NCBI RefSeq assembly: GCF_947488945.1
Contig: NZ_CANLBS010000011.1
Span: 62,001-126,000 of the forward strand
Reading direction: 5' to 3'
Origin: an uncultured Streptomyces sp.
GTDB taxonomy: Bacteria; Actinomycetota; Actinomycetes; Streptomycetales; Streptomycetaceae
DNA: 64,000 nucleotides
Position 1 is the first letter of the stretch. Each line of letters begins with the position of its first letter. Below, piece after piece: positions 56,910 through 64,000 of this stretch. Under the pieces are notes generated by a model. The model worked only from the letters and a program-made list of their open reading frames with translations. It searched no databases and was not told where the DNA came from. The position numbers were made by a program, and so were the translations under genes.

Positions 56910-57521
56910 ATGCGCATTACCGCGAACAGGACCGGACGTATAGCGGCCCTCGCCGCAGGGGCAGTCCTTGCCGGCGGATGTGGAAGCGATGTTGCGCCGC
57001 CCACCTCAACACCGGCCACCTCCATGACTCCCTTCGGACAGGATGCGGTGCGACACGACCTTGTCGCAGCCCTTGCAACTGCCCAAGTCGCCGACGGCAA
57101 GGTAGAGGTGGGGTACCCCGAGTACAGCGCGCAGAATGACCACGGGTCCGCGGCGGGGCGGCGGAAGCTCTCCGATCTCGTCGCACGACTGTCGCCCTGC
57201 GTGGTCACCTGGGAATCCGAGCACACGGGTGGCTCTTCGTCCAAGAGTCATTCGGACGAGCAGGACCGACGTTTCGACACCGTCCTCTCCGGCCTTGAAG
57301 CACAGGGCTGGAGAGCTTCCGAACCGCCCGTGGAGACGCCGTTGTCAGACGGCGCCTTCCTCCTGGCCACCTTTGAAAAGCAGGAATGGACTCTCCACGC
57401 GAGGCGCGCAAGTACGCCGACCTGGAAACGCTCCACCTTGATGGTCACGGAGGACGACTGCTTCGGCCGCGTCACCGAAGAGGAGCGGGCCTTGGTCGAG
57501 GCACCCGACGCCGTCCGGTAA
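56910..57521 (+). CDS. putative lipoprotein of unknown function
   Basis: The 203-aa protein has a lipoprotein signal ending in LAGGC (Cys24). The mature part contains two cysteines (C-V-V; D-D-C-F-G) and strand-rich segments such as A-F-L-L-A-T-F-E-K-Q-E-W-T-L-H. Codon use is less GC-rich than neighbours, and the gene lies between two transposase remnants, so horizontal acquisition is likely. I do not recognise a family. ATG 56910 has GGGAAGAG upstream. Confidence 0.8.
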   Translation: MRITANRTGRIAALAAGAVLAGGCGSDVAPPTSTPATSMTPFGQDAVRHDLVAALATAQVADGKVEVGYPEYSAQNDHGSAAGRRKLSDLVARLSPCVVTWESEHTGGSSSKSHSDEQDRRFDTVLSGLEAQGWRASEPPVETPLSDGAFLLATFEKQEWTLHARRASTPTWKRSTLMVTEDDCFGRVTEEERALVEAPDAVR

Positions 57522-57635
57522 GCGCCTTGACCGTCCGCAGGCCGCTTTGGCGTCAATGAGCCGTTTCCAACCTGACGAGCGGTTGGTTGGGCAACCCGGG
57601 CCGTGGACATGAAGAAAGCTGCTGGTAGAAAAGGC

Positions 57636-58144
57636 TCAGTCCCTGGCTGTCGTGCATGTGGGCACCGGAGATGCCCAGCGAGAGCGGCAGTCCGGTCCGG
57701 TCGGTGACCAGATGAATTTTCGATCCCAACTTGCCTCGGTCGGTCGGATTCGGTCCCGTCAGAAACCCCCTTTTGCCGCCCGGACGCTGACGGAGTCGAT
57801 CGCGCACCGCGAGCAGTCCAGCTCACCCCGCGCCCCGAGTTCGTCCAAGACCACGCGGTGGAGACGGGCCCAGACCCGGTCCGCGCTCCACTTGGCGAAC
57901 CGCCGGTAGACCGTCTGCCAGACCGGGCCGAACACCGGCGGGAGTTGCCTCCACGTACAGCCCGAGGTGGCCACGAAAAAGACTGCGCCCAGAACCTCAC
58001 GGTCGCCAGCCCGACGCGGCCCCCGCCCTGCGGACGCTTCACCTCCCTGGGCGGCACAAGCCGCCGGAACAGCACCCACAACTCATCTGGCACCAGCCGC
58101 TCAACCAGATCCGCCATGCACAGCTCAACAAGCGACCGGGTCAT
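57636..58144 (-). pseudogene. IS5-family transposase remnant
   Basis: Three frames read L-V-P-D-E-L-W-V-L-F-R-R-L-V-P-P, then GDREVLGAVFFVATSGCTWR and F-A-K-W-S-A-D-R-V-W, then T-G-P-N-P-T-D-R-G-K-L-G-S-K-I-H-L-V-T-D and L-G-I-S-G-A-H-M-H-D-S-Q-G-L. At least two frameshifts exist, and homology stops near 57636 so the DDE domain is cut off. Inactive. Confidence 0.82.
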
Positions 58145-58314
58145 TGGAAACGGCGTCCCATTCGGGTGGGTCCTCCCTGCGGATCGGTGCGTCGGACCGA
58201 AAGTCAACTCGCTCTGCCGGAAACCCTGTTGTTGACCTTGGTGGAATTTGCGAGACTCGCTCCGCCCTCGGGTCGACCGCTCGTCGGGCCTTCACCATCA
58301 GGAGGGGGAACCAC

Positions 58315-59226
58315 ATGGAATTCCGCGTGCTCAGAGGCGGGCTGTCCCGTGCCGTCACCGTCGTCGCGCTCGCCGCGGCCCTGGCCACCGGCTCGACCGG
58401 ACTGCTGCCGGCCATGGAGGCGCATGCCGCGCCGGCGACCGAGGGAACCTTCGCCTTCAGCGGCGACGAGGGCGACTACATCAGCCTCGGCCAGTCCTAC
58501 GCCTATGCCACGGCCTCTCAGGACCGTGTGGACGTCTACGCGAACGCGGACAACAGCGTGGTGTCGCTGTCCGTCGACGGCGCCAACGGCGACTGGTGGT
58601 ACCTGAACCTCGCCGCGCCGTCCGGCAGCGCTCTGGCTCCGGGGACGTACGCGGGTGCGACCCGCCACCCGTTCAACGGGCCGTCCGAGCCCGGGTTGTC
58701 GCTGGACGGGAACGGCCGCGGGTGCAACACGCTGACCGGCAGCTTCACCATCGAGGCGGTGGAGTTCGGCCCGGCGGGTTACGTCGAGACGCTCGACGCG
58801 ACCTTCGAGCAGCACTGCGAAGGGGGTGTCGAAGCCGCCCGCGGCGAGGTGCACATCGACAACCCGGAACCGCCCGCTGCCCTCGTCCTCGGCCTCGCGG
58901 TGGCGTTGCAGGGTACGGCCGGCACGCTGAACGGCAAGGCGACGCTGCACGGTTCGGTCAGTTGCAGCAAGCCGGTGCGGGTCGACGTCTCGGGCGACGT
59001 CACCCAGGTGAAGAAGCAGAAGCTCATCCGCGGCTCGTACGCCACCGTGGTGAACTGCGTGCCGGGTGCGCCGGTCGCGTGGTCCGCCACGGCGGCCCCG
59101 ACGGGTGACGTGCCCTTCCAGCGCGGTGACGTGGAAGTCGAGGCCCGCGCCACGGCGATCGACCCGGACTACGACGAGTCCGTGTCCGCCGCCGAGACGG
59201 TCGCGGTCCACCTCGCCCGCGGCTGA
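58315..59226 (+). CDS. secreted protein of unknown function
   Basis: This 303-aa protein has a Sec signal peptide (about residues 1-38, ending AHA). The mature part has a Gly/Asp-rich beta region (GDEGDYISLGQSYAYATAS; V-D-V-Y-A-N-A-D-N-S-V-V), a cysteine pair (R-G-C-N; E-Q-H-C-E) and a C-terminal Ig-like domain with two further cysteines (GSVSCSK; V-V-N-C). A strong Shine-Dalgarno AGGAGGGGG precedes the ATG at 58315. No enzyme motif is seen; possibly a surface or adhesion-type protein. Confidence 0.8.
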   Translation: MEFRVLRGGLSRAVTVVALAAALATGSTGLLPAMEAHAAPATEGTFAFSGDEGDYISLGQSYAYATASQDRVDVYANADNSVVSLSVDGANGDWWYLNLAAPSGSALAPGTYAGATRHPFNGPSEPGLSLDGNGRGCNTLTGSFTIEAVEFGPAGYVETLDATFEQHCEGGVEAARGEVHIDNPEPPAALVLGLAVALQGTAGTLNGKATLHGSVSCSKPVRVDVSGDVTQVKKQKLIRGSYATVVNCVPGAPVAWSATAAPTGDVPFQRGDVEVEARATAIDPDYDESVSAAETVAVHLARG

Positions 59227-59535
59227 TCCCGAACCACCCCGCCGCGCACACCGCATCCACCGGGCCCGTCCGTCCCTCCTCGGGGCCGGACGGGTCCGCG
59301 CGCCTGCCCGCGTACGTCCTTTGCGCACGTCCTCCGCGCACGTCGGCAGCGTGCTCGGGCCCGCCGGGCGTGCGCGTCGTCCGGCCGACGGGCTTCCGTA
59401 CCGGCCGGGATCGCGTACCGGCCGGACTCCGTGTCGCGTCAAGCGATCTCGTCCGGGTTCGTCAGCTGAGGCCGGGGGGCGGTCGGGGGGTTTCCCCCGT
59501 ACAACCATCCGATGATCTCCGTTGTCTTGATCCCC
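59227..59535. other. intergenic stretch without a recognised gene
   Basis: About 310 bp between two secreted-protein genes. It contains repeated CCGGCC and GTACCGGCCGG motifs (59398-59430) but no supported gene or terminator. Confidence 0.5.
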
Positions 59536-60891
59536 GTGAAGAAGACGCTCATCGCCTCCGCCGCCGCACTCGGCGCGCTCGCAGCCGTCACCGGCCCGGC
59601 CGCGGCCCCCGCCGCAGCCGCCTCCGACGCGCTGTGGCTCTGGTCCGACCCGTACGAGATCACCCTCGCGGGCCCGTCCGAGGACGGCTCCCCCGCACCG
59701 TCGCAGTCGCTGACCGTGCAGATCAGCCACGACAACACGGCGACCACCGTCCCGGCCGGCACGCTCACCGTCGACGTCTCCCAAGTCGCCTCGTTCGCCG
59801 AGGTCACCTGGCCCGCGAACTGCCGCCCGGAGAACGAGACCACCGCCGTCTGCACCACCCCCGAACTCCCCGGCGGCGCCAACGCCCCCGCCGCGCGGAT
59901 CGGCCTGACCACCAAGCCGGGCGCCACCGACGGCAACGACGGCTACGTCCGCTACACCGCCCGGGCCGGCGGCATGAACGCCTACCCGGGCGAGACCTAC
60001 GTCGCCGTCAACGACGGCCCCGCGCTCGGCCTCACCCAGGCCGAGTACCGCACCGGCATGGCGCCCGACCAGCCCTTCGACTCCTCCGTCGTCCTCGGCA
60101 ACCAGGGCAACCGCACCGCCGACCGCACCCTGCTCACCGTCTTCACCTCCCGCGGCATCCGCCTCGGCATGTCCGTCCCCTCCAACTGCGAGTCCACGAA
60201 CGCCGTCACCGGCCGTACGTTCCTCTGCGTTCTGGACGAGCGGACGACCCCGGGCTCGTACCATTCCCTCCCGCTGAAGTTCCGCACCAAGGACATGGCC
60301 CTCTTCGACCGCGTCGACTATGCGGCGCAGCCCTACTCCGAGCAGGCGCTCGCCGAGGCCCGCGCCGGCCGCGCCTTCACCCCGGGCGCCGGCCCGGAGC
60401 TGAACCTCACCCCGGCCGCCGCCCCCTCCGACGAGCTCCAGCCGTACCGCAGCTTCACGGTGAAGACCGTCAACCAGGCCGACTACCGGCTGACCGCCTC
60501 CACCGTCTCCGGCGCGGCCGGCGACACCGTCCCCGCCACCGTCACCGTCCACAACGCGGGCCCCGCCTGGGTCGCCTCCCTGGGCGCGGGCGAACCCGCC
60601 GCGACCGTCGACATCGACATCCCCGCCGGCACCTCGGTCGCCTCCGCCCCCGACTCCTGCTGGTCCCAGTCCGAGACCCGCTACCGCTGCAACACCCCCA
60701 TCTACCTCACCGAATCCGGCAAGGCCGCCACCCGCACCTTCCCCTTCACCCTCCACATCGACGAGGTCATCCCGGACGCCACCGCCCGCGTCTCCGTCTA
60801 CAACGACGCCTACGAACCCGCCGTCCGCACCTTCGACCCCGACCTGACGAACAACACGGCCACCCTCACCGTCAACCCCTCGACGCGCTGA
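59536..60891 (+). CDS. secreted protein with two DUF11/Ig-like regions
   Basis: The 451-aa protein starts with a signal peptide (VKKTLIASAAALGALAAVTG, cleavage near AAAAS). The mature part contains beta-sandwich repeats with conserved Cys pairs: A-N-C-R-P...V-C-T-T, S-N-C-E...F-L-C-V-L, and D-S-C-W...Y-R-C-N-T. Each resembles a DUF11-type extracellular repeat (N-x-G-x-x-x, T-V-T-V-H-N-A-G-P-A). An upstream in-frame ATG at 59512 is possible, but the GTG at 59536 gives a proper n-region. Neither start has a good Shine-Dalgarno. Confidence 0.78.
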   Translation: MKKTLIASAAALGALAAVTGPAAAPAAAASDALWLWSDPYEITLAGPSEDGSPAPSQSLTVQISHDNTATTVPAGTLTVDVSQVASFAEVTWPANCRPENETTAVCTTPELPGGANAPAARIGLTTKPGATDGNDGYVRYTARAGGMNAYPGETYVAVNDGPALGLTQAEYRTGMAPDQPFDSSVVLGNQGNRTADRTLLTVFTSRGIRLGMSVPSNCESTNAVTGRTFLCVLDERTTPGSYHSLPLKFRTKDMALFDRVDYAAQPYSEQALAEARAGRAFTPGAGPELNLTPAAAPSDELQPYRSFTVKTVNQADYRLTASTVSGAAGDTVPATVTVHNAGPAWVASLGAGEPAATVDIDIPAGTSVASAPDSCWSQSETRYRCNTPIYLTESGKAATRTFPFTLHIDEVIPDATARVSVYNDAYEPAVRTFDPDLTNNTATLTVNPSTR

Positions 60892-61070
60892 CGCACGCCC
60901 CCTCCGGCTGCCCGGCCCCGGCCCCTGCGCCGGCCCTGTACGGGCCGGGCAGCCGACCCCCGCACCGCCCCGGCGGCCCCACCCGCACCACCCGTGGGCG
61001 ACTGGCCCGCCGGACGGACCCGGACGAGATCAATGCACGCAACGGCCTCGTGCGGGGCAGCCTGATCGGC

Positions 61071-61436
61071 ATGGCCGTCAACTTTTACACCCTGGTCGTG
61101 GACGCCCACGACAAGTCCGCCCTCGCCTCCTTCTGGTGCCGCGTCCTCGACTGGAAGGTCGTGTACGAGGACGACGACGAGGTCACCATCGGAGCCGACG
61201 CGGACACCCTGCCCGGGATGTGCTTCGTGGACGTCCCCGAGGCGAAGACCGTCAAGAACCGGTTGCACATCGATCTCGCCCCGGACGACCTGGAGGTGGA
61301 GGTCGAGCGGATCATCGGTCTCGGCGCCCGCCGCATCGACGTGGGCCAGGGCCCGGACGCCAGTTGGGCCGTCCTCGCGGACCCCGAGGGCAACGAATTC
61401 TGCGTGCTGACCCCGAAGAGGTCACTGACCGGTTGA
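61071..61436 (+). CDS. VOC-family (glyoxalase-like) protein
   Basis: The 121-aa protein has one vicinal oxygen chelate domain: ALASFWCRVLDWKVVYEDDDE, H-I-D-L-A-P-D-D-L-E and W-A-V-L-A-D-P-E-G-N-E-F-C-V-L. These are glyoxalase/bleomycin-resistance-like signatures of the actinobacterial VOC group. The metal His (H-I-D) and C-terminal Glu are present. ATG 61071 starts M-A-V-N-F-Y-T; a GTG at 61050 is the alternative. The substrate is unknown. Confidence 0.85.
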   Translation: MAVNFYTLVVDAHDKSALASFWCRVLDWKVVYEDDDEVTIGADADTLPGMCFVDVPEAKTVKNRLHIDLAPDDLEVEVERIIGLGARRIDVGQGPDASWAVLADPEGNEFCVLTPKRSLTG

Positions 61437-61467
61437 GGCGAGTCCTCGGCAGGCCGGAGCAGTGCAC

Positions 61468-61500
61468 GCGCCGCCCGGGAAGATGCTTCCCGAGCGGCGC
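61468..61500. terminator. terminator between convergent genes
   Basis: 14 of 15 bases pair (61468-61482 with 61486-61500) around a 3-nt loop, between the VOC gene and the minus-strand secreted-protein gene. Confidence 0.75.
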
Positions 61501-61596
61501 GGCTGCGGTCCCTGTCGCGCGCCACCTGGTCAGGCCGGGGCAGCGCAGTCCGGGAAGGACGCGTCAGACGGCACTGCCGTCGGTCCGCGTCACCGT

Positions 61597-62706
61597 TCAG
61601 AGTGCCGAGGTGTACGCCGTGAAGAACGGGACCTTCACCGGTGCTCCGCCGGGACCGAAGCAGTTGACGTAGAGCCGGACCGCGCCGCTGGTCCTGGCCC
61701 AGGGCGCGTACAGGCCGCAGTACTCGGGGCCGCTGCCGTAGGCGGTGGTCTGGGCAGTGTCCGAGGGGACGGCTATCGACGGCATGGTGACGGTGAAGGG
61801 CGCCCCCGAACCGGCGAGGGTGTTGGTGGCTCCGCCGGAGTTGTAGTTGGTCAGGGTGGGCAGCGAGCCGTTGTACCAGAGGTACCCGAACGACCTCGGC
61901 GGGAACGCGGGCCCGTGGACCGCGCGCAGGTGGGAGTAGCTCAGGGTCCACTTCGTGTCGTACGGGGCGTTGGAGGCGTCGTAGCAGGCGACCAGCACGG
62001 TCTGCCCCGCCGTGCCCGGTGCCCAGTCCGACACCTTGCACCGTGCGCCCTGCTTCGGGTCGACTGCGGTGACCTGCAGATTCCCCGCGTGGCTGGACAG
62101 CCCGAGGCCGGGGAGCCATGCCTTCCAGATGCCCGTTCCCCCCTTGCTCACCGCGTTGACCGCCCCGGTGGAGTTGTACTGGGTCAGGACCGTGCCGCTG
62201 ACGTCCGAGTACAGATAGCCGTACGAGCCGGAGGGCGTGGAGGGTGCGCCGCTGCTGCTGGTGTACAGAACGGTGAAGGTGGAGTTGTCGGGGGTGCCGC
62301 TGGGGAGGTAGCAGCTCACGTAGACGTCCTCACCGGACCCCACGGCTTTCCAGTCGACCACCTGGCACCAGTGGGCGGCGCTGTTCACCGCGGTGGCGTG
62401 GGCGATGCCCCCGGCGCCGCCGATCAAGGGAAAGTGCACCACGTACGCACCGAGGCCGATCTGGTCCACCTTGACGGGGTTGCTGGGGGGAGAGGTCCAA
62501 CTGCCCCACTGGCGGGAGGGATCAGGCACGTATCCGGACGGCGGTGTCGCGTTGTCCAGGTAGGCGAAGCCCCAGCGGTCGGGCACGGCGGCCCGGGCCT
62601 GGCCGGCGGAGGGGAGAGCTGCCGCCAGGAGCGCGGCCAGCATGCCGAGGACGAGGAGAACGGCGCGGACGGATCTGTTCGGCGGGGCTGCGGTGCGGAC
62701 GTGCAC
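61597..62706 (-). CDS. secreted protein with three internal beta-repeats
   Basis: The 369-aa protein has a signal peptide (about residues 1-40, ending ARA). The mature part consists of three related segments of about 100 residues, each starting with an aromatic pair and a turn: W-G-F-A-Y-L-D-N-A-T, Y-G-Y-L-Y-S-D-V-S-G and F-G-Y-L-W-Y-N-G-S-L. Each contains a cysteine near its end (V-S-C-Y, V-A-C-Y-D, V-N-C-F). Family unknown; the repeat suggests a carbohydrate-binding or adhesive surface. The GTG at 62706 has AGGAGGT upstream. Confidence 0.8.
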   Translation of the reverse strand: MHVRTAAPPNRSVRAVLLVLGMLAALLAAALPSAGQARAAVPDRWGFAYLDNATPPSGYVPDPSRQWGSWTSPPSNPVKVDQIGLGAYVVHFPLIGGAGGIAHATAVNSAAHWCQVVDWKAVGSGEDVYVSCYLPSGTPDNSTFTVLYTSSSGAPSTPSGSYGYLYSDVSGTVLTQYNSTGAVNAVSKGGTGIWKAWLPGLGLSSHAGNLQVTAVDPKQGARCKVSDWAPGTAGQTVLVACYDASNAPYDTKWTLSYSHLRAVHGPAFPPRSFGYLWYNGSLPTLTNYNSGGATNTLAGSGAPFTVTMPSIAVPSDTAQTTAYGSGPEYCGLYAPWARTSGAVRLYVNCFGPGGAPVKVPFFTAYTSAL

Positions 62707-63138
62707 GGGTACCTCCTGCGGGTGAGGTCGATGCTGTCTGCGCGAGGTGTGCCGGGGGTGCGGAGGCCCTCGTGGAGTTCGGGGCCGCCGCACCGTCCCG
62801 CCAGGGTGCGAGCACCACGTGTCACGGGCGGAAGGCCCGTGATCCGGCGGTGTCCCGCGTGTGGGGAACCCGGCGCGCCCACGGTCCCAGAAGAACCGGC
62901 TCACTGTGGTGGTGTCCGCCAGCCGTTCCGACGCCCGCCGCACCCGCCGCGTCCGTCGCAGGAGCACCGGCGGGCACTCCCGCCACGCGTCAGCCGGGGT
63001 CCGACCGGCCTGCGCGGCCCTTCCCGGCCGTCCCCCGTCCCTTCCTGCCCCTTCCGTCCCCTCTCCTGCCTCGGGCACCACCCGCAGGCGTGTCCGGAAC
63101 ACGCTTCCGCACGCGTGTCCTCCCGTGCCGGTGCCCGG
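62707..63138. other. intergenic stretch without a recognised gene
   Basis: About 430 bp. No open frame has biased codon use or a domain, and no tRNA or strong hairpin was found. It must hold the promoter of the minus-strand secreted-protein gene. Confidence 0.5.
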
Positions 63139-64000
63139 TCAGGGCGCCCCGGCTCCCCGGTCGCCGGGGGCCTCGGGGGCGTTAGTGGTGTCGGGGCTGC
63201 CGGGGCTGCCGGGGCTGCCGGGGGCGCCGGGGGCGCCGGAGGTGCCGGAGGTGCCGGCGGGGGGAGCGTCCTGCGGACCGTCGGCGTGGGCCGCATCGGC
63301 CGGCGGTGCGCCCACCGACGGGTTCGCGTACGGAGCGGCTGCCGACGGTTCCCCGTACGGCGCGTCCGTCGCCGGGTCCGGGGCAGGGGCGCCCGCGGAG
63401 GGCCCGTACGGGGCGGCCGGGTCCGGGTACGGGTAGGGCGGCGGGGCCAGGGACATGCCGGTGGCCTCGGCCATGGCGGCCGCCAGGTTCTCCGTCCTGA
63501 TGCGCCGGTCCACGTAGAGCAGACCCAGTATCAGCGGCGGGAACGTGGTGGAGAAGAACTGCGCGACGATCTGGCCGAGGAGCGAGAAGAGAAGCAGGCC
63601 GCCCAGCCCGACGATCATGCCTCCCGGCCCGACGTCGCTGTTCTCCGGACCCACGGTGAACAGAGTGGAGAACGAGCCCAGGAGGGAGAACGGCATCTGG
63701 ATCGCGTAGGAGACCGTCGAGGCGAGCAGGGCACCCAGCAGGTAGATGCCGAAGATCCGCCACCCACTGCCGCGCACCAGCTTGGCGGAGCGGCGCAGGG
63801 CGGTGGCCGGGCCCGCGTTCTCGAAGACGACGATCGTCGACGCCAGCGAGAACCGCACGAAGAGGTACGTGGCCGCCGGGGCGAGGAGGAGGAAGGCGAG
63901 CAAGGAGAACAGCACCACCACGCCCGGATTGGCCGGCCCGTCGTCGGCGACGTAGGCGAGGATCAGGACGATCGCACCCGCGGCCAGCAGGCCGAGCGGC
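63139..64000 (-). CDS. membrane protein with a collagen-like tail, 5'-truncated by the window edge
   Basis: The frame is open to the right edge, so the N-terminus is missing. The visible 287 residues have about five membrane helices (AFLLLAPAATYLFVRFSLAS; G-I-Y-L-L-G-A-L-L-A-S-T-V; GGLLLFSLLGQIVAQFFSTT), resembling the membrane domain of glycerophosphoryl diester phosphodiesterase-type proteins. A Pro/Ala/Tyr-rich tail follows and ends in a collagen-like Gly-X-Y run (G-T-S, G-A-P, G-S-P triplets) encoded by 9-bp DNA repeats at 63190-63262. No catalytic domain is visible. Confidence 0.78.
   Translation of the reverse strand, partial: PLGLLAAGAIVLILAYVADDGPANPGVVVLFSLLAFLLLAPAATYLFVRFSLASTIVVFENAGPATALRRSAKLVRGSGWRIFGIYLLGALLASTVSYAIQMPFSLLGSFSTLFTVGPENSDVGPGGMIVGLGGLLLFSLLGQIVAQFFSTTFPPLILGLLYVDRRIRTENLAAAMAEATGMSLAPPPYPYPDPAAPYGPSAGAPAPDPATDAPYGEPSAAAPYANPSVGAPPADAAHADGPQDAPPAGTSGTSGAPGAPGSPGSPGSPDTTNAPEAPGDRGAGAP

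Noticed and set aside
62861..63436. 191-codon plus-strand frame at the right end
   Set aside because: It runs through the intergenic region and antisense to the collagen-like tail; its Gly/Ala/Pro composition comes from the repeat.

Overview
The window is chromosomal DNA of a Streptomyces species. It has very high GC with strong third-position GC bias, frequent GTG and TTG starts, ATGA/GTGA gene overlaps, and the gene order typical of the Streptomyces core. Recognisable blocks are uvrB-terD-terC-uvrA-uvrC-rapZ-yvcK-whiA-gap-pgk-tpiA-secG-rbpA-pgi, then pgl-opcA-zwf-tal-tkt, ctaB/ctaA and sufRBDCSUT. No ordinary tRNA, rRNA, CRISPR array or prophage was seen.

Left part (1-24 kb). The 3' end of an unrecognised gene is followed by two tandem structured RNAs (about 620-937). 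Each contains a complete tRNA-like cloverleaf in circularly permuted order: T-arm, 3' acceptor strand, loop, 5' acceptor strand, D-arm. I interpret them as bacterial Y RNAs of the YrlA type, which partner Ro60 (TROVE) proteins. This is the most unusual signal in the window. Next come an AlaA-type aminotransferase diverging from an HxlR-family regulator, then ogt, a secreted GDPD and an MHYT membrane protein. The nucleotide excision repair genes uvrB, uvrA and uvrC follow. Three repair genes (ogt, uvrB, uvrC) share a promoter with a TGTC-type -35 and a TAnnGT -10 ending 6-7 bp before the ATG, so near-leaderless mRNAs are expected; it resembles the RecA-NDp/PafBC damage promoter. Between uvrB and uvrA lie terD, a TerD-fusion protein and terC. 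terC is preceded by a yybP-ykoY-type Mn2+ riboswitch whose P1 strand is also a perfect anti-Shine-Dalgarno. uvrC-rapZ-yvcK-whiA form one overlapping operon.

Middle part (24-51 kb). gap, pgk, tpiA, secG, rbpA and pgi (glycolysis, secretion and RNA polymerase control) run on the + strand, several separated by strong hairpins. Two PH-domain membrane proteins follow. On the - strand, tkt-tal-zwf-opcA-pgl is the pentose-phosphate operon. ctaB and ctaA (heme A synthesis) flank a small unknown gene bounded by long terminators. A two-gene ABC exporter diverges from the Fe-S assembly operon sufR-B-D-ferredoxin-C-S-U-T. A CAAC-N6-GTTG operator overlaps the sufR start codon.

Right part (51-64 kb) is accessory. 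It holds a DUF3616-like secreted protein, two overlapping small genes, an XRE/DUF397 pair, an NmrA-like reductase with its HxlR regulator bracketed by 52-bp imperfect direct repeats, and decayed IS630-type and IS5-type transposase pseudogenes on either side of a lipoprotein gene. Several secreted proteins of unknown function, a VOC protein and the 3' part of a membrane-protein gene with a collagen-like tail complete it.
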